From JAKFWF01 sp031367505 (GTDB lineage Bacteria > Pseudomonadota > Alphaproteobacteria > Rhizobiales > Hyphomicrobiaceae): DNA of 64,000 nt. Both the position numbers and the translations under genes were made by a program. The DNA lies in contig JANLPY010000172.1 in the NCBI GenBank assembly GCA_031367505.1, forward strand, positions 1 to 64,000. Reading direction: 5' to 3'. Positions within the stretch are counted from its first letter, which is position 1. The number at the start of each line of letters is the position of its first letter. Positions 44,797 through 53,286 of this stretch are shown here, piece after piece. A model generated the notes under the pieces. That model saw only the letters and a program-made list of their open reading frames with translations. It was not told the DNA's origin and searched no databases.

Positions 44797-44934
44797 GCCA
44801 AACACTGACGCGTGCCGCCTCAAGCCAAATTGAGCAGGCGTGATCAGGCACGCCCGTGCATCCAGCGCTCACCTGTCCTATATTGCGCAAGAGAGCCCCG
44901 TCCCCATCGAGGACCAACACACGAGGCAGCACCC

Positions 44935-45588
44935 ATGTTTTTCAAGAAAAGCGCGACCATGCCGAGTTCGGAAACGGCACTGCCCGGACGAGCGACGGCG
45001 ATACCGACCTCAAAAACGCACTTCATCAGCGACCGTTCGTTGAAAGGCCCGTACCCTGCGGGCTACGAGATCGCAATGTTTGGGTTTGGCTGTTTTTGGG
45101 GCGCCGAACGCAAATTCTGGGAATTGGCCGAAGGCATTTGGGTGACCTCCGTCGGCTACGCCGGTGGCTTGACGCCCAATCCGACCTACGAGGAAACCTG
45201 TAGCGGCAAGACCGGCCACAACGAAGTCGTTCGCGTGGTTTTCGATCCCGCGAAGATCAGCTACGAGGCGCTACTGAAGGTATTCTTTGAAAGTCATAAC
45301 CCGACGCAAGGTATGCGGCAGGGCAACGACGTTGGCACCCAATATCGCTCAGGCATCTACACTTACGGGCCAAAGCAGAAAGCAGCCGCCGAGGCAGCGA
45401 AAGCGGCCTATGCTCGCGTACTCGCCGCCAACGGCTACGGTGCGATTACGACCGAGATTATCGATGCACCGGAATTCTACTACGCGGAAGACTACCACCA
45501 GCAGTATCTCGCTAAGGTGCCGCACGGCTATTGCGGGCTAGGTGGTACCGGCTTGAGCTGCCCGGTCGGAACAGGGGTTGCTGCCTAG
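44935..45588 (+). CDS. msrA: Peptide methionine sulfoxide reductase A
   Basis: A 217-residue MsrA reducing methionine-S-sulfoxide. The catalytic motif is GFGCFWGAE with C53, and recycling cysteines lie in the C-terminal GYCGLGGTGLSCPV. The segment EDYHQQYL is a family hallmark. No signal peptide is visible. GAGG lies upstream of the ATG at 44935; the frame extends 41 codons further but with no family similarity. No msrB is adjacent. A strong hairpin follows the stop. Confidence 0.95.
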   Translation: MFFKKSATMPSSETALPGRATAIPTSKTHFISDRSLKGPYPAGYEIAMFGFGCFWGAERKFWELAEGIWVTSVGYAGGLTPNPTYEETCSGKTGHNEVVRVVFDPAKISYEALLKVFFESHNPTQGMRQGNDVGTQYRSGIYTYGPKQKAAAEAAKAAYARVLAANGYGAITTEIIDAPEFYYAEDYHQQYLAKVPHGYCGLGGTGLSCPVGTGVAA

Positions 45589-45618
45589 ACCCGCGAGCAC
45601 ATTTAACAACCATTAACC

Positions 45619-45648
45619 ATGGCGGTGTAGCCTCGGCTGTACCGCCAT
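45619..45648. terminator. Stable hairpin downstream of msrA
   Basis: ATGGCGGTGTAGCC (45619-45632) pairs with GGCTGTACCGCCAT (45635-45648). As RNA the 14-bp stem is complete if two G-U pairs are allowed, with a 2-base loop that would open to four. It begins 30 bases past the msrA stop and is followed by ATTTG, so termination is likely but not classical. Confidence 0.55.
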
Positions 45649-45787
45649 ATTTGCGTGACTTAATTGTCAATCGCACGGGGATGCGACGCTCGACGATATG
45701 TTCGCCAGCAGCAAAGTGCGGTATTGATACTCGTTCACTTTCGCCGTTGGGACGACGGCCCTAAGTGGAAACATAAGGGGAGAAAGC

Positions 45788-47464
45788 ATGCCCTCGATCA
45801 GACCCACCGCGGCTGTCGCGACCTTTGCACTGATATCGGCATGGGGCCTGGCGGTGTACGCCAACGAGCCGAAGACGGCATCGGCGACCCAGGAACCCGC
45901 TCCCCCGGCCATTGAATCGACAACCCCGGTCGTTGAAACCACGCCCCCGGCCGTCGTGCTATCGCCAATCAAAGCATTAATTCAACAGCAGCTTTTGGCC
46001 CCCGCAATGAAGGCGGCTGACAAGGCCGATCGTGCCGCACTCACCGCCTATTACAGCGAACCCGATAGCGCGATGTTATGGGTCATAGCCGACCGTTTCA
46101 CGCCCCGCGCGGTGTCAGCAATTGACGAGATCAGGCGCGCTTCCGATTGGGGTTTGACCCCTGCGAACTTCGATACGCCCGATCCCGCTGAGACACTAAC
46201 AACGCCCGATGCTCAGGCATCCGCAGAGCTGCGCGTTGCATTGGCCGTCCTCAAGTACGCACGTCACGCGCGCGGCGGACGGCTCGATCTCAGTCTGTTC
46301 GGGCGAAATATCGATCAAAAGCCGCCTGTGTTGGAACCCAAGCTGGTCTTGCAAGGTATCGCTGTGGCGCCTCAGGCGGATGCATATCTGCGTGGCCTGC
46401 ACCCTAAGCACCCGCAGTTCGAAAAGCTGAGGCAGGCGCTCCTCGCGGTGCGCAAAGGAGGCGAGACGGCCGAACCTGACGCAGCTGAGGTTCCCGAGAA
46501 AAAGCGAACCGGCAAGCAGAATAAGCCGGCCACAGCCGGCAGCAATACGCAGCGCATTCTGGTCAACATGGAGCGCTGGCGTTGGCTGCCGGAAAACCTC
46601 GGCACCTTCCACGTGTGGGATAATATTCCTGAATATCGCATGCGTGTGATGAAGGAGGGCAAGGTGGCTCACACCGAGACCATCATCGTCGGCAAGCCGA
46701 GTACGCCAACCCCACTGTTTTCGGCCGATATGAAATACGTGATTTTCCACCCGACGTGGGGGGTGCCGGATGGCATCAAAATGAACGAGATTGCGCCGGT
46801 GCTGCGCCGGTCGTCGACATCCAGCTTTTGGGGTGGCGGATCGGATCCGGCCATTCTGCGCCGGCACAATCTAACCGTCAGCTACAATGGCCGGCCTGTT
46901 GACGCTGCGTCAGTCAATTGGGAAACCGCCGATATTCGCAATTTCCAGTTCACTCAGCCACCGAGCAGCTCCAACGTGCTGGGTGTGGTGAAATTCCGCT
47001 TCCCCAATAAACATGACGTCTACATGCACGACACGCCAGAACGGAACCTGTTCTCTCGCGCCGACAAAGCTTTTAGCCACGGCTGCATGCGGGTGCAGAA
47101 CCCACGGCGCCTCGCCGAAGTGCTTCTGGCCGAGGATAAGGGATGGTCATCCGCGCAGGTAGGTCATGCGATCGCGGCTGGAGGCACGCAGGAGGTTACG
47201 CTTGCGAAACAAGTCCCCGTGCACGTGACGTACTTTACAGCGGTGGTCGACGACGACGGGCGTCTCAAAACGTATGGCGATATATACGGCCATGACAGCC
47301 GCGTTGCATCGGCCCTCGATGGCCGCCCCATCAGGGTGATCGCGCCGGTAGATCCATCATCGGTCCGCACCCCGCGCGAAGTCCGACGCACCTCGATACA
47401 AGCATCCCGATCGGGCAACGACGGTGGATTGGCGACACTATTTTCGGGACTGTTCGGGAACTGA
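45788..47464 (+). CDS. L,D-transpeptidase, YcbB-like
   Basis: A 558-residue periplasmic enzyme that makes 3-3 peptidoglycan crosslinks or attaches proteins to the wall. It has an N-terminal signal or anchor (VATFALISAWGLAVYA), a Pro/Thr-rich linker, a helical middle region (ARGGRLDLS), and the catalytic YkuD domain with HDTP and SHGCMRV, nucleophile Cys433. The order and size match the YcbB (LdtD) type rather than the short ErfK type, and the region EDKGWS near the end of the domain is typical. GGGGAG precedes the ATG. It converges on gpsA with only 5 bases between the two stop codons. Confidence 0.92.
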   Translation: MPSIRPTAAVATFALISAWGLAVYANEPKTASATQEPAPPAIESTTPVVETTPPAVVLSPIKALIQQQLLAPAMKAADKADRAALTAYYSEPDSAMLWVIADRFTPRAVSAIDEIRRASDWGLTPANFDTPDPAETLTTPDAQASAELRVALAVLKYARHARGGRLDLSLFGRNIDQKPPVLEPKLVLQGIAVAPQADAYLRGLHPKHPQFEKLRQALLAVRKGGETAEPDAAEVPEKKRTGKQNKPATAGSNTQRILVNMERWRWLPENLGTFHVWDNIPEYRMRVMKEGKVAHTETIIVGKPSTPTPLFSADMKYVIFHPTWGVPDGIKMNEIAPVLRRSSTSSFWGGGSDPAILRRHNLTVSYNGRPVDAASVNWETADIRNFQFTQPPSSSNVLGVVKFRFPNKHDVYMHDTPERNLFSRADKAFSHGCMRVQNPRRLAEVLLAEDKGWSSAQVGHAIAAGGTQEVTLAKQVPVHVTYFTAVVDDDGRLKTYGDIYGHDSRVASALDGRPIRVIAPVDPSSVRTPREVRRTSIQASRSGNDGGLATLFSGLFGN

Positions 47465-47469
47465 CCAAA

Positions 47470-48477
47470 TTAGATTTCGGACTTGAGTGGCCGTTGCAGC
47501 AATTGTTCGATCGCCTCGTCGATTGAGCAACGGCCCTCGAGGATTTCGTTGACGGCCGAAACGATCGGCACCTCGATGCCATGCTTGACCGCGAGTGCCG
47601 CAACGACGCTGGCGGTATATGCGCCTTCGCTGGTGCCTTTTTGGGTGCCAAGAATGTCCTCCAGCCTGCGGCCCTCGCCCAGGGCCAATCCTAGCCTGAA
47701 ATTGCGCGACTGCGCGCTGGAACAACTCAATACCAGATCACCCAGTCCGGAGAGCCCGCCAAGCGTTTCAGCACGTGCTCCTAATACGCGTCCTAGACGG
47801 TTGAGTTCGGCGAAGGAGCGCGCGATTACTGCCGCTCGGGCACTTTCGCCAAGCTTGCGGCCAACGACGATCCCGCACGCGATCGCCAGTACATTTTTGA
47901 CAGCGCCGCCGACCTGTGCACCAGCCAAGTCGTCCGAAACATAGAGACGGAACGTGGGAATGCTCAGGGCTTCGGCGACGGCGCGCGCGATATCGATCGT
48001 GCGCGCGGCCAGTGTCACGGCCGTCGGCAGACCACGAACCACATCGTCCGCAAAGCTTGGACCGGATAGCACGAGCGGTTCAGCCGCAGGGCACATCTCC
48101 GCTAGGACATCGGTCATAAACGCTGCAGTGCCACGCTCAAGGCCCTTCGCCGTTATGACGATGCGTGTGCCAGGTCGCAGGATCGCTCTGAACTTACCCA
48201 GCACGTCTCGAACGGTCTGCGCTGGTGTGGCGATCAGAACGATATCGCGATCGGCGAGGGCTGCAGTGTCGGCTGTGGCCAGAACGCTTGGCGCCAGACT
48301 GACACCCGGCAACCGGCTGGCATTGGTATTCGTCCGGTTGATCTCAACTGCTGCCTGCGGATTTCGACACCACAACAGCACGCGACCGCCGCCTGGCACT
48401 TGCGCCTTGGCGGCGACCTGGGCGAGTGCAGTCCCCCAGGCTCCGGCTCCAATCACACCAATCGATGATGGCGGCAT
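47470..48477 (-). CDS. gpsA: Glycerol-3-phosphate dehydrogenase [NAD(P)+]
   Basis: A 335-residue enzyme making sn-glycerol-3-phosphate for phospholipids. The Rossmann motif is GVIGAGAWGTALAQ (about 7-20), with ITAKGLE, LSGPSFADDV and the catalytic-Lys segment AVKNVLAIACG. The ATG at 48477 is where similarity begins; the frame upstream overlaps tsaD. It starts 11 bases after the tsaD stop, so the pair is an operon, an order known in Hyphomicrobiales. Confidence 0.95.
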   Translation of the reverse strand: MPPSSIGVIGAGAWGTALAQVAAKAQVPGGGRVLLWCRNPQAAVEINRTNTNASRLPGVSLAPSVLATADTAALADRDIVLIATPAQTVRDVLGKFRAILRPGTRIVITAKGLERGTAAFMTDVLAEMCPAAEPLVLSGPSFADDVVRGLPTAVTLAARTIDIARAVAEALSIPTFRLYVSDDLAGAQVGGAVKNVLAIACGIVVGRKLGESARAAVIARSFAELNRLGRVLGARAETLGGLSGLGDLVLSCSSAQSRNFRLGLALGEGRRLEDILGTQKGTSEGAYTASVVAALAVKHGIEVPIVSAVNEILEGRCSIDEAIEQLLQRPLKSEI

Positions 48478-48488
48478 CGCTTTATCCT

Positions 48489-49583
48489 TCAAGCCTTGGC
48501 TCCGTGCCGCCCATGCCCAAGTGCCGGCACTGCATCGGCATCGAGCGGCCAGCGTGCGCGCGGGGCAAAATCGAGTTGATCTGTCAATCCGAGGACGAAC
48601 CGCTCGGCGCCGGCCCACGCGATCATGGCACCGTTGTCGCCGCACAACGAAATCGGTGGCACATGGACGCTCCAGCCTAGATCGCCAGCAACTGACTCAA
48701 GCCCCGCCCGCAATCGCTTGTTGGCGGCGACGCCGCCCGCAATCACCAAGCGGCGGGGCGTATCATTGTCATACTGCGCTTCGGCCCACCGAAAAGCATG
48801 ACGGCAGCGATCAGCCACGCTTTCGGTGACGGCTGTCTCGAAACTTGCGCAAAGATCCGCGATGTCACGTTCCGACAATGGCGAGAGCTGTTGCGCCTGA
48901 CGCCGGACCGCCGTCTTCAATCCAGCGAACGAGAAATGCGGCTCCGGCCGGCCGGCCATCGGGCGGGGAAATGCAAATCGGGCAGCATCACCGTCCAGCG
49001 CCGCCCGCTCGACGTTCGGGCCGCCGGGCTGCCCCAAACCGAGCAATTTCGCGGTCTTGTCGAACGCTTCGCCGAGTGCATCGTCGATGGTCGTTGCGAC
49101 GCGTTCATACGCGCCCACGCCCCGCACATGTAAAATCTGCGTGTGACCGCCTGACGCAAGCAACAACAGATAAGGCGGTGCTAAGCCCTCGGTCAGGCCG
49201 ACGGTCAAGGCATGAGCCTCGAGGTGATTGACGGCGATCAACGGTTTTCCCGTCGCAAGCGCCAGCGCTTTGGCGGTGGTCAGCCCGACGATCAAGCCAC
49301 CGATGAGTCCCGGGCCCGCAGTCGCCGCAATCACGTCGATGTTGCGCAACCCGACGTCCGCTAGCGATAATGCCTCGGCAATAATGACATCCAGACATTC
49401 GACATGAGCGCGCGCAGCTATCTCCGGCACCACGCCCCCGAATGCGCGGTGCTGCCCCCACTGCGACCGCACGACATTGGATAGAATACGGCCCTTGCCT
49501 TCTTTGTCCCGCAGCACAACGGCGGCTGCCGTTTCATCGCAACTCGTCTCGATCCCAAGGACGAGGCAATCGCGCGCGGGCAT
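48489..49583 (-). CDS. tsaD: tRNA N6-threonylcarbamoyltransferase subunit TsaD
   Basis: Kae1/TsaD transfers threonylcarbamoyl to A37 of tRNAs reading ANN codons. Motifs are IETSCDETA near the start, the metal-binding NHLEAH, LLLASGGHTQ and VIAGGVAANKRLR. From the ATG at 49583 the protein has 364 residues, near the family length. The frame stays open upstream through GTG and TTG codons at 49613-49616, but without similarity. It is divergent from hemC, an arrangement conserved in many alphaproteobacteria. Confidence 0.95.
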   Translation of the reverse strand: MPARDCLVLGIETSCDETAAAVVLRDKEGKGRILSNVVRSQWGQHRAFGGVVPEIAARAHVECLDVIIAEALSLADVGLRNIDVIAATAGPGLIGGLIVGLTTAKALALATGKPLIAVNHLEAHALTVGLTEGLAPPYLLLLASGGHTQILHVRGVGAYERVATTIDDALGEAFDKTAKLLGLGQPGGPNVERAALDGDAARFAFPRPMAGRPEPHFSFAGLKTAVRRQAQQLSPLSERDIADLCASFETAVTESVADRCRHAFRWAEAQYDNDTPRRLVIAGGVAANKRLRAGLESVAGDLGWSVHVPPISLCGDNGAMIAWAGAERFVLGLTDQLDFAPRARWPLDADAVPALGHGRHGAKA

Positions 49584-49660
49584 CGGCGATGAGATTTGCG
49601 GTATAGTAGTCACCAAGTCGACCTTCGCTTGCCGTTTGCCTTGTGCCCGGCGGATAGGGC

Positions 49661-50665
49661 ATGAAAGGCGCTAAGTTCACATTCACCGTCCGAGCGCTAC
49701 CACCCAGAGAACACGCCGTGCAAGCAAACCCCTCGGAATTAGCGACAAAGATCCGCATTGGCACGCGCGGATCGCCGCTGGCGTTGTGGCAGGCCGAAGA
49801 GACCAGACGCTGTCTGATGGCAGCGCACGGATTATCGGAAGCTGCCTTCGAGATAAGGGTCATCAAGACTTCCGGCGACCGCATCCAAGATCGGCCGCTA
49901 TCGGAAGCCGGCGGCAAAGGGCTGTTTACCAAAGAGATTGACGAGGCACTCATAGCGCACGAGATCGATATTGCCGTCCACTCGTTGAAGGATTTGCCGA
50001 CCGTTTTGCCAGCAGGGTTTGCCATTGCCGCCGTGTTGCCGCGCCACGACGTGCGCGACGCATTCGTCAGTCTCAAGCATGCCTCGATCGCGGCATTGCC
50101 CAAGGGCGCGACACTTGGGACATCCTCCTTGCGGCGACAAGCGCAAGTTCGGGCGCTGCGGCCTGATCTCGTGGTCGTCGGATTTCGCGGCAATGTGCAG
50201 ACCCGTCTGCAAAAACTCGCCGATGGCGTAGCGGATGCGACGATGCTGGCGTGCGCTGGTCTCGATCGGCTGGGGTTGAGCGATCGCATCACAACGCGGA
50301 TCGAAACCACCGAAATGCTGCCGGCTTGCGCGCAGGGCGCTATCGCCGTCGTCGCGCATGCAAACGACGAGCGCACTATGCGGCAGCTCGCAGCACTAGA
50401 CCATGAAGCATCCCGATTGTGTGTCGCAGCCGAGCGGGCATTCCTCGCCGTGCTCGACGGTTCCTGCCGCACGCCGATCGCGGGACTGGCGACGCTGTCC
50501 GGCGGCACGCTGACGTTGCGCGGCCAGGTGCTTTCTCCAGACGGACGTCGTAGTCTCGAATGCCTGCACGAGGGAACCGCATCGGCCGCATTCGTGATCG
50601 GCGAACGGGCAGGTGCCGATCTCTTGACGCGTGGCGCGGCCAAATTATTCGATGGATCTATTTGA
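49661..50665 (+). CDS. hemC: Porphobilinogen deaminase (hydroxymethylbilane synthase)
   Basis: HemC joins four porphobilinogens into hydroxymethylbilane in heme synthesis. The N-terminal KIRIGTRGSPLALWQA, RGNVQTRLQKL and the dipyrromethane-anchoring Cys in DGSCRTPI (residue 269 from this ATG) are all present. Starts are uncertain: ATG at 49661 lies very close to AGGG, while a GTG at 49718 (AGAGA upstream) is nearer the conserved region. Its TGA overlaps the hemD ATG by one base. Confidence 0.95.
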   Translation: MKGAKFTFTVRALPPREHAVQANPSELATKIRIGTRGSPLALWQAEETRRCLMAAHGLSEAAFEIRVIKTSGDRIQDRPLSEAGGKGLFTKEIDEALIAHEIDIAVHSLKDLPTVLPAGFAIAAVLPRHDVRDAFVSLKHASIAALPKGATLGTSSLRRQAQVRALRPDLVVVGFRGNVQTRLQKLADGVADATMLACAGLDRLGLSDRITTRIETTEMLPACAQGAIAVVAHANDERTMRQLAALDHEASRLCVAAERAFLAVLDGSCRTPIAGLATLSGGTLTLRGQVLSPDGRRSLECLHEGTASAAFVIGERAGADLLTRGAAKLFDGSI

Positions 50666-51393
50666 TGCGATTGTTGGTAACGCGGCCCGAACAGGATTCG
50701 GTCGTCTTCAAATCGGAACTGATTGCGCTTGGTCACGAAGTGACGATCGAGCCGCTGTTGACGATCTCGACCGTCAACACGGACGCCATCGACATTGATG
50801 GCGCTCAAGCCTTGATCGCGACGAGCCGCAACGGTTTGCGCGCGCTCGCCGAAGGACCGCACATCGATGAAGCCAAGAAACTGCTGTTGTTCGCGGTCGG
50901 CCCTGGAACTGCGGCGACTGCCCGGCAGCTGGGTTTCACCTCAATTGTAGAGGGTCCATCCAACGCACGCGAACTGGTGCCGATCATCGCTGAGCACGCC
51001 GAAGTCAACGGCGGCCCCCTCGTGCACCTGCAGGGCGACACGGTTGCCGCCAACTTCGTCGACGAGTTGCATCGGCTCGGCTTCTTTGTGACGCAACCGA
51101 TTGTTTATACGACCTCGGTCGCGGATCGTTTCGCCAGCGCGACCGTTGCCAGCATGCGTAACAAGCGGATCGACGGCGTCGTTTTGTTGTCCCCTCGCAC
51201 TGCACAGGTTTACGCGGGACTGGTTCTGCAGCACAACTTGGCGGCCGCTTGTCGTGGGATTGTGCATTTTTGTATTTCGCCAGCAGCCGCATCCAGCCTT
51301 ACCGAACTGGAAGGTGTCCCGATAAAGGTTGCTGAACGGCCAAATCTTCAAGAAATGCTTGCACTTATCGGCCCGGTCGCGGCAAAATCGTAA
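50665..51393 (+). CDS. hemD: Uroporphyrinogen-III synthase
   Basis: A 242-residue enzyme closing hydroxymethylbilane into uroporphyrinogen III. HemD is poorly conserved, but the start MRLLVTRPEQ, the ALIATSRNGLRAL segment, VGPGTAATARQLGF, HLQGDTVA and the late LSPRTAQVY are typical. The start is fixed by its one-base overlap with the hemC stop (TGATG). The mic60 gene follows after 156 bases. Confidence 0.93.
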   Translation: MRLLVTRPEQDSVVFKSELIALGHEVTIEPLLTISTVNTDAIDIDGAQALIATSRNGLRALAEGPHIDEAKKLLLFAVGPGTAATARQLGFTSIVEGPSNARELVPIIAEHAEVNGGPLVHLQGDTVAANFVDELHRLGFFVTQPIVYTTSVADRFASATVASMRNKRIDGVVLLSPRTAQVYAGLVLQHNLAAACRGIVHFCISPAAASSLTELEGVPIKVAERPNLQEMLALIGPVAAKS

Positions 51394-51549
51394 GGGTCTC
51401 GTACCGTTCCAGATGGATTGTGCGGTGGCTTTGCCGAATTTGATTGTGATGTCGAAGTCTGACGGTTTAAGCCGCTGACTTAGGGTTTGAGATGGCTGCT
51501 TGGATCTGCGATAGAGAGCGGCTCGTTGCGTAGTGGAGGGTTTTCTAGC

Positions 51550-53247
51550 ATGTCAGGCAGCAACGATGGTTCGGGCAAAGGCCCAGGTAAACCAACACCC
51601 GATGCGACCGGCTCGAAGAAGCCATCAGCGCTGATCGATTTGAAGGCGACCGAAGTCAAGAGCCCGGAGCCGAAAGCTGCAGAGCCGGCGGCCGAAAAGC
51701 CATCAGTGAGCGCGACTGCCGGGGCATCGAAACCGTCGGGTCCAGCCACCGTCGAAATCAAGCCATCGACCACCGGCTCTTCTTCAGTTCCACCCGCCAC
51801 AAAGCCTGCTGAAAAGCCCGCAACCGCAAGTTCAAGCAGCGCCAAATCCAGCGGTCCAATTGCCACGCCTGCGACCAAGACGATGAAATCAAGCGGCGGG
51901 ATTGCGGCAATCGCAACCCACCTATTCGCCGGCGTTGCTGGTGGTTTCCTGGCGCTATTGGGTGCCGACACGATTGCACCTCAGCTCGGCCTCACCGGTC
52001 CTGGCACCAGCATGAGCGAGATGCAGAAGCGACTGGCAGCAGTCGAAGATGCGGCCAAGGTCAAGGGTAATGCTGCATCGGGCGAAGTCGCGCAAAAGCT
52101 GGCGGCCGCCGAAGCTCGCGTGGCGAAGTTGGAAGAATTGGGCCGTGTACTTCCCGGCATGACCGAGACGCAGATTAAGCTTGCAGCGGAAACAAAAGCG
52201 CTGACTGAAAAATTGAGCAAGCCGGCACCTGGGGCCGACGCCGAAAAGCTGTCGAAACTTGAAGAAATGCTTGGCGCCCTTTCGGCGGCCGCCGGTACCG
52301 ACCCTCAGAAGGGCCGCATCCCGCAGCTTGCACAAATCACCGGCAAACTTGCTGATCTCGAGGCCACGCTCAACGGCCAAATGGCAACCGTTCGCAAGAA
52401 CGTGACGCAAGACGTCGAGGCGCGCCTTGGCCAAGCGACTGAAGCTGCCGAACAAGCGCGCTCTGGCGTACAACGGATCGACCGCGATTTATCGGCCGTA
52501 AAGACCGATGCTGCGCGCACAGTCCAACGCCTCGATGGCATTGATCAGGCATTACGGGCTGTCAAAGAGGAAACGACCGGCCTGAAGGGGGAGATGGCAG
52601 GGCAGCTCAAAACAGTTGCACGCGCACAAGATGTTTCCAGCGCACTCGCACCGCTAACCACCAAGCTGTCATCGATCGAGCAAAACATTGCAGGCGTCGT
52701 CAAGAGTGAAGACGATCGACGCGCCACAGCCGAGCGGATCGTGCTTTCGCTCGAGCTTGCCAATTTGAAACGCGCGCTCGATCGTGGCGGCTCGTTCGCA
52801 ACCGAACTCAATGCTGTCCAAAAGGTCGGCGGCGGCAAGCTCGATCTCAAGGCGCTCGAAGGGTTCAAGGATAAGGGCATTGCTTCGACTGCGGCCCTCA
52901 GCGCCGACTTCCGCTCGGTCGCGTATTCGATCATTTCCGCCGACGCCGAACCAGCCGATGCCAGCGTCGTCGACAAACTGATCTCGGGTGCGAAGTCAAT
53001 TGTCCGGGTACGCAAATCGTCCGCCGAAGCAGCCGAAACGAGCGCCGAAGCGATTGCCGCGAGAATGGATGCCGCGTTGAAGGCAAATCGCCTGGGCGAC
53101 GTTCTCGACGAAGCGAAGAAGCTATCGCCGAAGGCGCGGACGGCTGGCGCTGCGTGGCTCGCTAAAGTCGAAAGCCGCGCCGCCGTCGACAAAGCCGTCG
53201 CCGACGTCGAATCCCAGTTAAAAGCCGCACTAGCCAGCAAGTCGTGA
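51550..53247 (+). CDS. Alphaproteobacterial Mic60 (mitofilin) homologue
   Basis: About 565 residues: a disordered Ser/Pro/Lys-rich N-terminus, one membrane helix (HLFAGVAGGFLALLGADTI, about 120-140), a long coiled-coil region rich in Ala, Glu and Lys, and a C-terminal mitofilin signature (DLKALEGFKDKGI, ARMDAALKANRLGDVLDEAKKL, quoted in part). This matches the alphaproteobacterial Mic60 proteins that bend inner membrane, as mitochondrial Mic60 does at cristae. GGAGG lies ten bases before the ATG at 51550; an ATG 63 bases upstream is less likely. The place between hemD and hemY is the known alphaproteobacterial context. Confidence 0.9.
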   Translation: MSGSNDGSGKGPGKPTPDATGSKKPSALIDLKATEVKSPEPKAAEPAAEKPSVSATAGASKPSGPATVEIKPSTTGSSSVPPATKPAEKPATASSSSAKSSGPIATPATKTMKSSGGIAAIATHLFAGVAGGFLALLGADTIAPQLGLTGPGTSMSEMQKRLAAVEDAAKVKGNAASGEVAQKLAAAEARVAKLEELGRVLPGMTETQIKLAAETKALTEKLSKPAPGADAEKLSKLEEMLGALSAAAGTDPQKGRIPQLAQITGKLADLEATLNGQMATVRKNVTQDVEARLGQATEAAEQARSGVQRIDRDLSAVKTDAARTVQRLDGIDQALRAVKEETTGLKGEMAGQLKTVARAQDVSSALAPLTTKLSSIEQNIAGVVKSEDDRRATAERIVLSLELANLKRALDRGGSFATELNAVQKVGGGKLDLKALEGFKDKGIASTAALSADFRSVAYSIISADAEPADASVVDKLISGAKSIVRVRKSSAEAAETSAEAIAARMDAALKANRLGDVLDEAKKLSPKARTAGAAWLAKVESRAAVDKAVADVESQLKAALASKS

Positions 53248-53286
53248 GATAGCAATTTTTTCTGAGAGCGAAAGAGCAGTAGCGTC

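Noticed and set aside
45603..45616. TTAA...TTAA pair near the L,D-transpeptidase, resembling a CtrA site
   Set aside because: The spacer between the halves is 6 bases, not the 7 of the CtrA consensus.
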